NCBI GenBank assembly: GCA_948567375.1
Contig: OX419757.1
Span: forward strand, 5,270,001-5,334,000
Length of the DNA: 64,000 nt
From: Lunularia cruciata
Taxonomy: Eukaryota > Streptophyta > Marchantiopsida > Lunulariales > Lunulariaceae
Direction: 5' to 3'
Positions 19,965 through 31,934 of this stretch are shown here, one piece after another. Position 1 is the first letter of the stretch; every line of letters begins with the position of its first letter. Both the position numbers and the translations under genes were made by a program. The notes beneath the pieces were generated by a model. That model was given only the letters and a program-made list of their open reading frames with translations. It was not told where the DNA came from and ran no database searches.

Positions 19965-21640
19965 CTATCTATGGAATTGGGTTTCTGTTATTGCAGGACA
20001 ATGTTCTCTAAAAGGGGGTCTATGAAACAAACTATAGGTTGTAGTATTATGAGAAATCCTATAGCTTCTTACATTCCATGGGGAGACTTTGCATAGTTGT
20101 TTTAGGGTGATGTTAGCCTTGGTGCTTGCCAAATCAGCAAGAATTTCGTAATCATGTAAGATAGATGTTGGCGATTGCTTTGCCAAGGCATCCAACATAG
20201 ATATGGTAGTCATGTAGATCTCCAAAGTAGGCTATAGGACTTCATTGCACATTGCATCTTCAGTTGAGCTCTTAGAAGAATATCTTTCTATATTAGACCT
20301 AATGTTTGTAGAAAGTGCTTCATATGTGTGGGATCGTGTTGCAAGGAACACATTTGGCTTTGTAATTATGCTTGTATCATTAAAAGAGCATCTCTGGTAC
20401 TAGATCCTTCCTCTATGGCAATATAATGAAAAATCCCATTAGGACCATGATAATTTTGTGGTTCATTCTATGCAAGAATGTCTTGAACTCCAAGCATTGC
20501 ACCATGGCATGGCCTTAAGAGAAAAATTCACATTTGGCAAGTTTGTTTGGGTACTTGTTGGTATTCCTAGAGGTCCTCTACCTTGTCCATTTCCTCTTCC
20601 TCCGTGGAAAGGCAGATCTCATAAGTGTTTGTTGAAATTATTTTGTTACAGTAAAATTTCCACAGCATGTGCTCTTTCTTGTCTAAGTTCTTGGCGCCAT
20701 CAAAGTGCCCTACAGTTGGATATTGCATGCTCATACCTTCAAATGTGGAAATTAGGAATGTTTGGGGTGGAAAATTGAGTATTAGTGTGTCCTTGTCCAA
20801 GGTTATGTGTACAAGTGATCTCTCCCCTAGTTGCAATGTTTATGAGATTCCTCTCTTCATATTGTGCAAGGTGAAGGTTTTCTAGTTGTTTCATTTTGAC
20901 CAAAATGTTCTCTATCTTGATATTTGTGGCCAAAACATTGGTAATTACAGGCATTGGTTGTCCTAATTGAGCAGAAGAAGCTTCAAGTAGAACTCCAAGG
21001 ATAGGTATGGTTTTATGTACAAGCACTTGCTCATATGCATGCATTGGTTGAGGTGTTTCATAATAAGCCAATGCAAAAGTACCTTTGTAAAAGTAGTTAG
21101 GCTGCAAGAACCCTTGAGTAGCATGATAGAGTTATGCATTACATTCCCTTTGAAGCTTGGTATTATAGAGCAAGAGTATGGTAAAGCTATGTCACACATG
21201 TGAGCTTGAGCCCAAGATTGTGCCTCCTTAAATGCCTATGCTATCATAGTACCTTTGTTGTAGATGAGGAATCTTTGGATGTCCTCAGGTAATGCATCTT
21301 TGAACCAATTAAGAGCCATAGTGGGATCTATGGCTAGTGTGATCAATGAAGAGATGTATTGAAATTTTTGAAAAGATGCTTGCATTATTTCATTGTGTCC
21401 TTTGCAAAGTCTATTCATCTTGTCATTGAGTTGTTCTTGTTGTCTTGGTGAGATGTTTTCTTGTCATCCTTTTGCTTGTATCAACACATAACTTGGTGAC
21501 ATGACAAGATCAAGTCCATTGAACCAATGTTGTGCAATTTCAATGAAACATTACTTGATCTATTATGCCAAGGTAGCATTTTCTAGGATAGTTTGTGCCA
21601 TGGAAAAATTCTCAAATATTTATCAAAATGACTTGATTTC
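19965..21640 (-). pseudogene. Decayed gag/pre-protease region of an OTA-type element
   Basis: Minus-strand pieces in several frames. 21236-21418 (NRLCKGHNEIMQ, ALNWFKDALPEDIQ) looks Gag-like. 20739-21107 is a linker-like segment. 19965-20225 contains STKANITLKQL, resembling SHKANITMGQL before the protease in A1 gag. Pol was not found adjacent. Frames are short and repeatedly broken, so the assignment is moderate. It abuts the RT remnant of C1 near 21790. Confidence 0.45.
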
Positions 21641-21789
21641 TTCCTGCTTAGTGAATACTACAATTCCAAGGGGCAGATAATGGTTTCCTCCTCCTAAGTT
21701 CAATGTCATTGCAATAAGAACTAGAAGAGTCATAGGTTGAGACCATATGAGTGGCTTGGGTAGTAGGTTGTGGTCCAATAGCTTGGTCA

Positions 21790-22580
21790 ATATTGTTCAA
21801 AGTTCTTCTAATTCCTTTGGTGAGAGTCGAGAGATTGGTTTACTAACTAAATTGCTACCTAGAATTATTTCAATCTAGAATTTTATACCTCAATCAAAGG
21901 GAAACCCTTTAGTAAGATCATTGGAAATATGCTCATAAACTCTTGAGATCAACCATTGCACTTTGAGATTTCTTATATTCATCAGATTCTTCTTGCAAAA
22001 TAGGCTTGATCCACAAGGCAAAAATATGAATATCTTCCTCCAAAGCCTATTCTACAACTGCTATATTGACCAAATTCTCATGTTGGGATTGATTGCTCTT
22101 ATGTGCTTTTCTTATTGATGCTAGAGTACCTAATCAATCATCTTTACCTTGCCATTGTACTTGAATTACCATCAAGTTACATCAAATTGAACCTTATGAT
22201 TGTCAAGCTAAGGAAGACTTATAATGATATCATAATGTAAGGGAGCTACTAAAAATCTCATATAATTTGAATAATCCTTTCTTGAATGCAACAAGATGTG
22301 AGGTGCAAATTGAATAATCATTTCAACCATCTAACATTATTAAATTGCTACCTATCGTCAAATTAATAGGAATACATAATTATTTTGCTAATTGCATGTA
22401 CATGCAATTTTCAAAACTCACAAATCAACCAAAACCCAACAATCATAATTGGATATCATATCTTACAAGTGAATCAAACTTGCATAGGTCAAACCTTCAA
22501 TCTTATTGGAACTAATCAAGTTTCTAATAAGTGGCTCACTATCATCTATTATGACTCCTAGTTTCCTTGACCATCATGCT
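21790..22580 (-). pseudogene. C1 protease and RT N-terminus remnant
   Basis: On the minus strand, 22580-22120 aligns with the C2 protease region (48590-48960), and 22110-21790 aligns with the C2 segment before RT. The shared ALEED.. and SQSAMVD-like phrases and the LTKGIRR block correspond to SPKELEE in C2. Many stops and frameshifts are present. RT motifs beyond the N-terminus are missing. The sequence switches to unrelated material near 21790. Confidence 0.55.
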
Positions 22581-24310
22581 CAAAGAACTCCATTTGGGCA
22601 ATCGGTCAAGGTCATCTATTTTTGCTTGTACATTCAATAGTGTGATGTTCAATTTAGCAAAAAAAGAAGAAACCATAATTTTTTGTAGCCTTTCTCAAAT
22701 ACCATACCAAGGGGTCTCCATTAGATGGTATTAATCTCCATCAATGCTAGCTCTTCCCTCAATATTGGCTTGTCTACCCATAATTTATATGTTTGCAAGT
22801 GTTAGGTGGAGATTTAGGTAAAGACCAAGTTGTGGCAACCAAGGAATCAAAGTGTTCAAGCAACTTCATGTTGTAATATTCTAAGGATAGAGAAACACAA
22901 TAGAGAAAACACAAATTTCACATTCAAACTCAGATGCCCCAAAGAAGCACCTTCTCTTTATTATATAGCCAAAGAAGATCTCCTCCAAGGAAACTCCACC
23001 ATAGGATTAGGTACATGGATAGGTGACTTGTTAGCAAGCTCCACCCTTAGATTACATGCTTGAATGGGTGATATGTTTGTCCTGGTCCCATCTGGTTGGT
23101 CAAACAGGCTTTGACTAGAGAGAATCTTTTGGGGAATCTTCTTGTAGGAATCTCAGAATCACATGGGTGAGGTCTTGTTGGAAAGCTCTTGATGAGACAA
23201 ACCTAAGGGAAGGGAAGGCTAACCTTTCCTTCATGGGGGGAATTTTTACATTTTTTAGACCTGATTCATCCATTTAGGCCTCTAAAATTGCCTTTGAAGG
23301 TTTTAGGCCCATCTTGGCTTTTGCCCTATTAGTAGAATTGATCTTTTGGTGATATCTCTATTTGATATACTTTCTCTATCACATGAAATCCTTCTATATA
23401 TCACCACCCCAAGTTTCACTTCTAGATCATAAGCCTAGCTATTGATTTTAAAGTTTCCAAGCATGTTTCTATTTTTGGCTTATTAGTAGAAGTACTCTTT
23501 TGGTGATACCTTTGTCTGATCTACTTAGTCCATCTTGTATAACATCCTTCCAAATGTTACCAAATCAACTTTCATCTCTAGATCATATGTCTAGCTATTG
23601 GTATTAGATATGGTTTCTTCCAAATGCTTGGGCTTGTGCATGGTTACTTCTAATTTGGTGTATAATTTCAAGCCTCTCACAAATTGATCCAGATCTTTGC
23701 CTTCTAGTATACTTGGAATCTACATTATTGTGTTTTGGAATTGAGTGATATAGCTCCTTACAAAACCAATTTTCTTCAATTTTCTCAATCTTGTGCAATA
23801 TATGCAACATTCACCATGTGGTATCTCCCTATTATTGCACTCTTGAATTCTTCTCATGTCAAAATTAGAGTAACAAATTTCCATTGAGCTTGCTCCAGTT
23901 GAAATTGAAACCATAGTTTTACCACTCTATCTAATTGGCTTAAAGCCATGAGGATACATCTTTGTTCATCTAGAAAATTTGTAGCTTCAAAATAACATTT
24001 GTAATCAAGAAATTCTTTATTGCACTTGCCTTCAAAGACCTTTGGCTCCAAAAATTAAACTTAAATGTTACTCTCTCCTCTTGCTCTTGTTATTGATTAT
24101 CATGATCTCTTTTTTCCAAAAATCAAGTAAGATGCTCAATATGTTACATAGCAATGATAACTTTGTATATTGCTACCATGATTACTTCTCTACTAAACTA
24201 TCTACTTGCAATTATCTAAGTTAGCATGTAGATGCAACAAGTCTATTGCTCTTCATGAGTTACAATCAAAAGGATCAATGGTTCATTGGACAAGATGATT
24301 GTATTTAGAA
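22581..24310 (-). pseudogene. C1 gag remnant, split by a solo B LTR
   Basis: Minus frames 23854-24051 (FEGKCNKEFLDYKCYFEA, ALSQLDRVVKLWF) and 23604-23810 match C2 gag at about 47840-48240. The sequence then continues left of the inserted LTR (22872-23608) at 22871-22800, again matching C2 (48270-48330). This is the structural protein of a Ty3 element. It is broken by stops and its knuckle is not identifiable. Confidence 0.6.
22872..23608 (-). mobile_element. Solo LTR, family B, long form, inside C1 gag
   Basis: About 737 bp, from TGTAATATT to GGTATTA. It belongs to the long LTR subtype with a repeated U3 block (two CTATTAGTAGAA...GTCTAGCTATTG units). Flanks CATGT and TATGG are not a clear target duplication. 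Confidence 0.8.
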
Positions 24311-24313
24311 AAC

Positions 24314-24906
24314 TATAATGTTCCAAGGATAGTAGAGAAACACAGAAAAGAAAACACAAGTTTCACCCTCAAATTCCAATGTCTCAAAGGAGCACCTTGA
24401 CTATATTATATAGCAAAGTGGACTCTCTCAAGGAAGCTCCTCCTTTGGATCAAATACATGGATTGGTGACCTGTACGCAAGCTCCACTCTTAGATTGGTT
24501 GCAGGCATGGATGACATGTTGGTTTTGATCCTATCTGGTTGGTCAAACTATCTTTGACCAAAGGGAATCTTTAAAGAATGTTCTTGTTGGAATCTCTAAA
24601 TCGTATGGGTGAGGTACTATTGGAAAGCTCTCAACAAGACAAAGTTGGGGGGAGGGAAGGCTAGCCTTTTCTACATTGTGGAGGGGGGAGGGAATCTGCA
24701 TATTTTTTAGGTCTAATTCATCCATTTAGGCCCTCAAAATTACCTTTAAAGATTTTAGGCATATTTCGGTGTTTGCCTTATTAGTAGAAATACCTTTTTG
24801 GTGATATCTCTATCTGATCTATTTATTAAATCATGTATAATATCCTTCTAGATGTTACCAAACCAAATTTCATCTCTAGATCACATGTCTAGCTATTGGT
24901 CTTATA
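24314..24906 (-). mobile_element. Solo LTR, family B, inside the C1 leader
   Basis: 593 bp, short form. It is flanked by AAAAC on both sides (24309-24313 and 24907-24911), a clean 5-bp target duplication. The ends have drifted from TGTAATA to TATAATG and TCTTATA. Confidence 0.85.
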
Positions 24907-24948
24907 AAAACTCTACCAAAATTATGAAATGATGCTTTGGTAGTAAAT

Positions 24949-25538
24949 TGTAATACTCAGTAGACAAGAGAACTCTCCAAGAGAGATACAAGAGAGAAAA
25001 CATAGGTATTTACACTCAATCATCCGATACCTCAAAGGAGCACCTTCTCTTTATTATATAGCAAAGAGGATCCCTTCATTAGAAAACTCCACCCTTGGAC
25101 TAGATACATGGATTTGTAACCTGTCATTGAGCTCCATCCTTGGATTAGTTGTTTGGATGGGTGACGTGTTAGTCCTTTTCCTATCTAGTTGGTCAAATGG
25201 GTTTGACCAAAGGGAATCTTTAGGGAATCTTCCTATAGGGAGCTCAGAATTACATAGCTGAGGTGCAATTGGAAAGCTCTTGATAAGAAAATTTGTAGGG
25301 AGAGAAAGCAAGCCTTTCAATCTTAAGGAGAAGAATTTTTCTATTTTTGAGGCCTTATTCTTTTGTTTAGGCTTTTGAAATTTACATTAAAGTTTTTAGG
25401 CTATTTTGGCTTCTGCCCTATTAGTAGAAATATCCTTTTGGAAACACCTCTATCTGATCTACCTAGCCCATTGTACATCCTTCTAGATATTACCAAGCCA
25501 ATTTTGACCTCTAGATAATATGTCTAGCTGCTTGTATA
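24949..25538 (-). repeat. B1 3' LTR
   Basis: About 590 bp, plus-strand order TGTAATACTC to GCTTGTATA. Its outer flank is the TAAAT target duplication. The inner end has lost the usual ATTACA. The complement of TTTATTATATAGCAAAG holds the likely TATA box. Confidence 0.85.
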
Positions 25539-25540
25539 GA

Positions 25541-25555
25541 CCTCCCCCTTTTAAG
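25541..25555 (-). other. B1 polypurine tract
   Basis: The minus strand reads CTTAAAAGGGGGAGG, directly next to the inner end of the 3' LTR. A related stub occurs at 51789-51810. Confidence 0.75.
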
Positions 25556-25764
25556 ATGCAATGTCCTCGTTGCAAAGTTGTTGCTCAAAAGATTGAACTA
25601 ACACTAGTGCATTGGTCAACTTGGTTGCTTGCTCCCATGTTGCCTTGTATAGTGAGTACCTTTCCCAATGGACCAGATATTCCACATGCGGATGGTGAGT
25701 ACCACGGACATGTTTTTGGAGAATGTGTTTGACCTCATACTCCTCCGCCTCATCAAACAAGGTT
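25551..25764 (-). pseudogene. B1 integrase chromodomain
   Basis: A 69-codon minus frame reads YEVKHIL, then VEYLVHWERY and TWEQATKL. The order matches the chromodomain pattern (E-x-I, EYLVKW, TWEP). Chromodomains at the integrase C-terminus are thought to steer chromoviruses to chromatin marks. One aromatic-cage position is altered relative to the usual W-K-G. It is separated from integrase by A2 (25769-28866) and directly abuts the polypurine tract. Confidence 0.75.
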
Positions 25765-25768
25765 GGAC

Positions 25769-26458
25769 TGTAACACCCATTTGTGCATGTGTGTAGTATT
25801 GTGATATTTAGCTTGGTATTATAAGTACTTAAGAGATATTATTTATAGAGATAAAGAATGGTTCTATATAAGTCATGGTTAGCTAAAGTTATTCATAGCT
25901 AAGATAGAGTGGACCTTACTTTAGAGGAAGTAGAAAAGATGAGCACCACTATTTTGGATTTTAGTGTTTTGACTTGGTATTATTCCTAGGTGTTTGGCTT
26001 TGAGGAAAGAGTTGAGAACTCTTGGGCCCGCAAACCTTTTTGTTTTGGATTCTTCTTTATTCCAAGGATAGCCCATGTGAAGGAATCCTTGACTTAGTGG
26101 TTGGGTCAAGATAAGACCACATGCTTAGGGGAATATGCCCATGTGAATGGATATTCCTTTCTACTTTTTGACTTTGTTTGACTTTTAGTCTAATAACTTG
26201 AGTTACTACGGTAATTAGTAACTTTGGTACGTAACTATTTCACAAGTATATAAACAAGGGGTGAGGAGGTACTCATCATCCTTTCATTTGCAACTATCTC
26301 TCTCTCATTGAGTTCTCTAGTGAGCAATGTTTTGAGTCTTGGAGTGTTAGCCTTGGAGGAGTATGATGGAGTTGGGGTTCCTTGCCTTCTTAGTCCATGG
26401 TGCGCTACCATAATAGCCATCAGAGGTTCATCCTGAGTGAGAGACAGACCGGCTCATA
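25769..26458 (+). repeat. A2 5' LTR
   Basis: 690 bp, TGTAACACCC to GGCTCATA (last CA changed to TA). The TATA box is at about 26247. Confidence 0.9.
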
Positions 26459-26462
26459 TTTT

Positions 26463-26479
26463 TGGTTCAGTTTCCGGGA
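26463..26479 (+). other. A2 primer-binding site (decayed)
   Basis: TGGTTCAGTTTCCGGGA. It has two further changes from the A1/copy 1 form, so priming by tRNA-Asp would be weaker. Confidence 0.65.
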
Positions 26480-26502
26480 TCTCTCTAGAAGGCAAGATAA
26501 TG

Positions 26503-27470
26503 TTTCACGTCCAATTCTACATTAGGCAGAAGGAGGCTATGAGAGCTCACTTGGAGAGAACATTAGGAGAGGAGAGGGCTAAACTTATGTTAGAGAACCA
26601 AGATCCATTTGTATACCCTATAGTTCATTATGATGTCTTTGAGGTGATTTTGTACATCTTGTACACAGGAGAGGAATTGGAGAGATTGTGTGAGGTGGAT
26701 TGCAGATTTTGGGGATTAAGGTGATTTTGGGCAAAATCTCAAGTTTGAGATCTGGACTTGAGATTTCTACACATGATAGCTTGAGTTATCTTTCATTTAG
26801 CACACTTGAAATTATTGTGAGAGCTTTTATGCGCAATGGGCTAGAATTTTTGAAAGTTGATAAAGTAAAGTGCTCCCGCAACTGCATGTTCTCTGGAAAA
26901 TTGTACAGAGACTGCCATTTCTTCAATTCTCAGTGAATTGTCCTGAAAATTTCCAAGAAAATTCAATGCATTGTATCCTACCTGCTGCCACAAAAATTAG
27001 AGACAGGTCGTTCTTGCGCAGGGAGAAATGAGTTTTTGAAGTGAGGGGGGTGGTTTTCAGACCAAATCTGAAATATGGGTACTGAATAGAAAGGTGTCTA
27101 GGCCAAATGGCTCAATGAAAAGATCTGAAATTTTGCAGGGATGGACGCCCTAGACTTGTAATCAAGTGTGCAAAATTTCAGAGGACTGTGACATATTTTT
27201 TGGGAGATTTTAGTGACATTGTGAGGAAGGGTCAATTCTGCAGAGTGGAGATCTCATGCATGAGAAGTTTGAGATCAACAAAAAACATGTTTGAGTGTTT
27301 AGATTCATCTTGGGAGCATGGAGGGTCATCAAGAGTGGAAATTGAGATTATGCAAGGTTCCCCAAGGGTTTGAGGTGATTGTAGGGGTTGATTTGAGGAA
27401 AAGAGAGTTTACAATAGAATTTGAAGAGAGTATTGAGAGGATCCAAAAACCTACACCACTTGGAGAAAAG
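26503..27470 (+). pseudogene. A2 leader ORFs
   Basis: The best-preserved leader of the three. The frame from the ATG at 26503 runs to 26724 and contains HYDVFEVILYILYTGEEL, a BTB-like phrase. It is followed by shifted frames 26700-26936 and 27188-27373, and by the start of the CCHC-ORF region (27318-27470), which is cut off before its zinc knuckle by the internal deletion. Confidence 0.45.
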
Positions 27471-28128
27471 CATTACTACAGCCATGCTACAACATTTCTC
27501 TATCACACATAGAGTAACTACATCCTATAAGCCAAATTCCAATGGCTTGGCAGAGAGAACCAATCAGACCTTGTGCATGATGTTGGCCAAAGATGCAGAA
27601 ATGGAGGGAGCTAAACATCATTGGGACACGAGGATTCATGCAATTTTGTGGGAGTATAGGACAACCATGAAGACTTCCACCGGATATTCTCCATTTCAAT
27701 TGGTGTATGGTATTGAGTCTACCTTACCTATTCACTTTGATCTTCCTACCTTCCAAAGCATTCATAGGAGATTGAAGAAAGCACAAGGAGGTGATGTATA
27801 GAAGTCAAGGAAGGATCAACTCATGGAGTTGGAAGAGGCAAGAGAAGTTGCTATGGTTCGAGTGGAGCAAGCCTAAAGGAAACAAAAGGAGAGCTATGAT
27901 AAGAGGCAAGGCAAGAAGAAGGTGGAGCCTTTCAAAGAAGGTGATTGGGTAATGTTGTTTGATTCCATTCGATTCAAGAGAGTACAAAAGAAGTTTTTAC
28001 CTAAGTACTTTGGACCTTTCATAGTGGAGAAGATGTGGGGCAATTACACCTATGATCTCAAGGAGTTGGGAGGAAGACACTTTGATAGGATTAACCATGA
28101 TAAGTTGAAGATGAACCATAGAAGGTAG
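27471..28128 (+). pseudogene. A2 integrase C-terminal fragment
   Basis: Starts within the integrase core just after the second catalytic block. It includes GLAERTNQTL (catalytic Glu), a TAG at 27799 and a TAA near 27874 (A1 has CAA there), and ends with KYFGPFIVEKM and a stop at 28128. It lacks the zinc-binding part and two catalytic Asp blocks, so it cannot be a working integrase. Confidence 0.8.
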
Positions 28129-28176
28129 AGAGACCTTCACTTTGAGGACAAAGTGAAAACTTAGTCTGGGGGTAAA

Positions 28177-28866
28177 TGTAACACCCATTTGTGCATGTGT
28201 GTGGTATTGTGATATTTAGCTTGGTATTACAAGTACTTAAGAGATATTATTTATAGAGATAAAGAATGGTTCTATATTAGTCATGGTTAGCTAAAGTTAT
28301 TCATAGCTAAGATAGAGTGGACCTTACTTTAGAGGAAGTAGAAAAGATGAGCACCACTATTTTGGATTTTAGTGTGTTGACTTGGTATTATTCCTAGGTG
28401 TTTGGCTTTGAGGAAAGAGTTGAGAACTCTTGGGCCCACAAACCTTTTTGTTTTGGATTCTTCTTTATTCCAAGGATAGCCCATGTGAAGGAATCCTTGA
28501 CTTAGTGGTTGGGTCAAGATAAGACCATATGCTTAGGGGAATATGCCCATGTGAATGGATATTCCTTTCTACTTTTTGACTTTACTTGACTTTTAGTCTA
28601 GTAACTTGAGTTACTACGATAATTAGTAACTTTGGTACGTAACTATTTCACAAGTATATAAACAAGGGGTGAGGAGGTACTCATCATCCTTTCATTTGCA
28701 ACTATCTCTCTCTCATTGAGTTCTCTAGTGAGCAATGTCTTGAGTCTTGGAGTGTTAGCCTTGGAGGAGTATGATGGAGTTGGGGTTCCTTGCCTTCTTA
28801 GTCCATGGTGCGCTACCATAATAGCCATCAGAGGTCCATCCTGAGTGAGAGACAGCCCGGCTCACA
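28177..28866 (+). repeat. A2 3' LTR
   Basis: 690 bp, TGTAACACCC to GGCTCACA, preceded by the polypurine tract TCTGGGGGTAAA and followed by GGAC. Confidence 0.9.
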
Positions 28867-28870
28867 GGAC

Positions 28871-30060
28871 AAGGTAAAATTTCTTGGATGGAAGAGAAGT
28901 AGGGTGGCCAAGGAGCATATTAGTGTAATAAAGAAACATGAAACACCAGGTGGATCTTCATATGTGGTGGTAGCTTGAGGTGATAGGCCACAGCGCCGAT
29001 GCGATGAAGGATGGAGAAAGGTCCAATAAAACAAGGTTTGAACTTATGAAGACCAACTAACTTGAGGTTGGTGGTTGACAACTAGACTTGATCTCCCACA
29101 TTGAACTCCATGTGTTGGCAATGTGCATTTACATACTTCTTTTGTCAATTTTGGGCAATCTACAACTTGTGCTTGGCATGCTCCATCCCTTGTTGGATTC
29201 TAGAAACAAAAGTGTTGACATCATCAACTTTGGTAGCCACCACATGGACCTTCATCAAGCTTGAAGGTGTAAAAGGATTCTCTCCATACATGAGGAAGAA
29301 TGGTGTGACTTGTGTGGAGGCATTCACTGAATTGTTGTAAGAAAATTCCACCAATAGGAGTAAGGTGTCCCAACTCTCTTGCTCATCCAAAGTAAAGGCG
29401 AAAAGCATGTCCTCAATAGTGAGATTTTCACTCTCTATTTGTCCATCATTCTATAGATGGTAAGCTATGCATATAGTCAATTTGGTTTTGAAGAACCAAA
29501 AGAGTGTCCTCCAAAACAAACTAGTGAATTAAGTGCCTCTATCTGTGATGAGCACTCGAGACAAGCCATGATGAGAAAAGACTGCATCTAAGTACAATTG
29601 ATCTAGTTGCAAGGCAGTCATATCCTTGGTAGTAAGATGTACATGAATCATTTTGTTGAGTTGGTCGACAAAGACTACGATGGAATCAAACCCAAAGGTG
29701 ATCTTGGGTAATTCATTAACCAAATTCATACTTACTTGTTCCCAATGTTATGTAGGAGTGTGGAGAGGTTGGAGGAGTCATGTGAGAGCTTGATTAGAAG
29801 CCTTATTTTGTAAAAAAAGTAGGTAGCTGCAAATATATTCCATCACATCATTGCTCATCTTGGGCCAATAGTAATGGCATTTGATTGCATCCAAGGTCTG
29901 TCCATTCCAAGGTGACCTACAAGGGCAGAATCATAACATTTTGCTAGGATAGTGGTTCTTATATCTATATCATTTGGGATCCACAACTTGCCATCACAGA
30001 AGGTGAGTCCTTGGGTGTTAGTGATGCCTTTGGATGATTGAGCACTTATAATTTGTGGAT
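28871..30060 (-). pseudogene. B1 integrase
   Basis: Minus strand. Zinc-binding start near 29940 (VGHLGMDRP). Core pieces are 29529-29729 (DSIVVFVDQLNKM, HGLSRVLITDRGT with the second catalytic Asp) and 29160-29408 (VEFSYNNSVNASTQVTPF). The C-terminal module at 29000-28880 reads FIGPFSILHRIG and AYHLKLPP. Several stops and shifts break the frame. It continued into the chromodomain before A2 arrived. Confidence 0.75.
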
Positions 30061-30830
30061 CAGTTTTTGTAACAATAAGAATCTTGGCCCAAAATTCAGG
30101 ATTCATCTTGATTCCACCACCAAATTGTTTACTATCGGCATTCGGGTGAATGCATTTGCAAGTTGTTTCTTGCCTTCCACATATCTGATTGTCATGTTGA
30201 ATTATTGTCTCCACTCTGCCCATCAAATCTATTGACGAGAAAGATCTTTTTGTATCTTGAGGTATACTAGAGGTTTGTAGTTTATCTTTACCACAAACAC
30301 CTTCTCATCCAAATAGTGCTTCCAAAGCTTGGTTGCAAGGACAATTGCCAACTCTTTTCATTTGATGATGTGATAGTTGCACTCTATTGGTAGATATTTA
30401 TGAGAGAAATATGAAATTGAGTGCCATCCATCCTGCCATTCTTGGAGCAGTCCTACCCTTGATGCATTTGTAGCCATCTGGATTGGACATTTTGGGTCAT
30501 ACCATTTCAAGATTAGTGCATGTAGTGATGATCTTTCAACTCATGAAAGGCCAATTCTTAAGTGGTTCCCCATATCCACCTCTTCTCCTTGCCTAATAGT
30601 GTTATTAGAGGTTGTGCAATCTTAGAGAATCCTTAACAAATCAACACTAAAACCCCATCATTCCCAAGAAACTCTTGAGTTGAATCTGATCTTCTAGAGC
30701 ACTTCATTTTTGAATGACCTCTATTTTATTTGTTAACACTTGGATACCCTCTGCACTTACTCTATACCCTAAGTAGTCTACTTTAGATTTGCCAAAATCA
30801 CACTTTGAGATTTTGGCATATAATGATTTT
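30060..30830 (-). pseudogene. B1 RNase H region
   Basis: Minus-strand remnant between RT and integrase, recognisable from its position and from the linker VTKTDPQIISAQSS in 29855-30226, which recurs in B2 (53787-54104). Catalytic blocks are scattered over several frames. Confidence 0.5.
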
Positions 30831-30831
30831 G

Positions 30832-31467
30832 TCATAGAATCTGGAGGACTTCTTGTAGATGTTGCTTGTGCTCCATCAACATCCTACTATAGACTAAGAT
30901 GTCAGCAAGAAAAATGATAATAGATTTATCCAAGTACGGACAAAATATGTCATTCATCAAACTCATGAAAGTGGCTAGAGCATTGGTGAAGCCAAATAGC
31001 ATCACCAAGTACTCAAAGTTACCATACCTTGTTTGAGAGGTCATTTTGTGTATGTCTTCTTCCGCAATCCTGATTTGTTTGTAACCGCTCCGCAAATCAA
31101 GTTTGGTGAAGTGCCTTGCCCCATTGAGTTGATCAAACAAGTCATCCATGTGAGGTAATGGATATTTGTTCTTCATCATTTGTTGATTTAGTCCTTGATA
31201 GTCAATGCACATGCGCATTGTTTTGTCCCTCTTCACAAACAATACAAGAGCCCTATATGGTGATATGTTGGGTTGGATAAACCCCTTTTGCAAAATATCC
31301 TCGATTTGAGCCTTAGACTCCTCCAACTCATGAGGTGATAGTCGATATGGGGCCTTACAAGGAGGTGTCTTCCCAAGATGTATCTCAATTTTATGATCTA
31401 CTCTCCTTTTTGGTAGTAAACTTGCAGGTAATTCATTTGAAAACTCATCTTGGAACTCATTGACCAC
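30832..31467 (-). pseudogene. B1 reverse transcriptase, catalytic Asp replaced
   Basis: A 211-codon minus frame with [41 protein letters not shown] and [15 protein letters not shown]. The active-site box reads FLADILVYS where Ty3 enzymes have F-x-DD. The first Asp of the pair is Ala (GAT to GCT). B2 keeps FLDD at the same place (about 55515-55545). Fingers and palm are otherwise well preserved. Without this Asp the enzyme should be inactive. Confidence 0.85.
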
Positions 31468-31472
31468 ATCTT

Positions 31473-31934
31473 TTACTTCTCAAGATTTTTTCCATTGTGT
31501 TCGGCACTATGGAATTCTCTTATTAAACCCATGAAACATCTATGGGTCTTACCAATAGATGTGGTCCTTATGACATATAGAGGTAACTCTTGCCTTTGTG
31601 ATCTTCCTTTAATCCCAAAGATCTTCCATTGACTAGTTTTCACTACTTTCTTTCTCCAATCCACCGTGAGGTTGTGGTGCTCCATCCACAGTATACCTAA
31701 GATTGCATCATAATGTATCACTTGCTACTTGATTGCTTCTTGACATCCTCCGATAAGGAGTATTACTTTTCTAGGTAATGACTCAATCCTCTCTGTATGA
31801 CCATTAGGTAATTCTACTTTGTCCTTCTCATCCTTCTCTAGTTCCATTCCCAACCTTATTGCAATAGAATGAGACAAGAAATTCTTTGTTTTCCCAAGGT
31901 CTATCAACATTCTCACCGGATTGCCTTCTAGCAC
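31473..31934 (-). pseudogene. B1 aspartic protease
   Basis: Two minus frames, 31725-31934 (VRMLIDLGKTKNFLS, active site D-L-G in place of D-S/T-G) and 31473-31721 (YDAILGILWME, the flap-side ILG motif). A stop separates them. It lies between gag and RT, the usual Ty3 order. Confidence 0.7.

Larger units (their letters stand above)
25769..28866 (+). mobile_element. A2, internally deleted family A element
   Basis: Flanked by GGAC (25765-25768 and 28867-28870). It has two 690-bp LTRs that look about 98-99% identical by eye, a primer site and leader, and then a fusion of leader to the integrase C-terminus at about 27470. Relative to A1 about 4.7 kb (8941-13654) is missing, removing the CCHC ORF, gag, protease, RT, RNase H and most of integrase. 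The joint has an AAG microhomology. It is non-autonomous, and the LTRs suggest it moved relatively recently. Confidence 0.9.

Noticed and set aside
28329-28517. A 62-codon antisense frame (MTQPLSQGFLHMGYP) repeated in A LTR copies
   Set aside because: Same reason: a shadow of conserved LTR sequence, present equally in solo LTRs.
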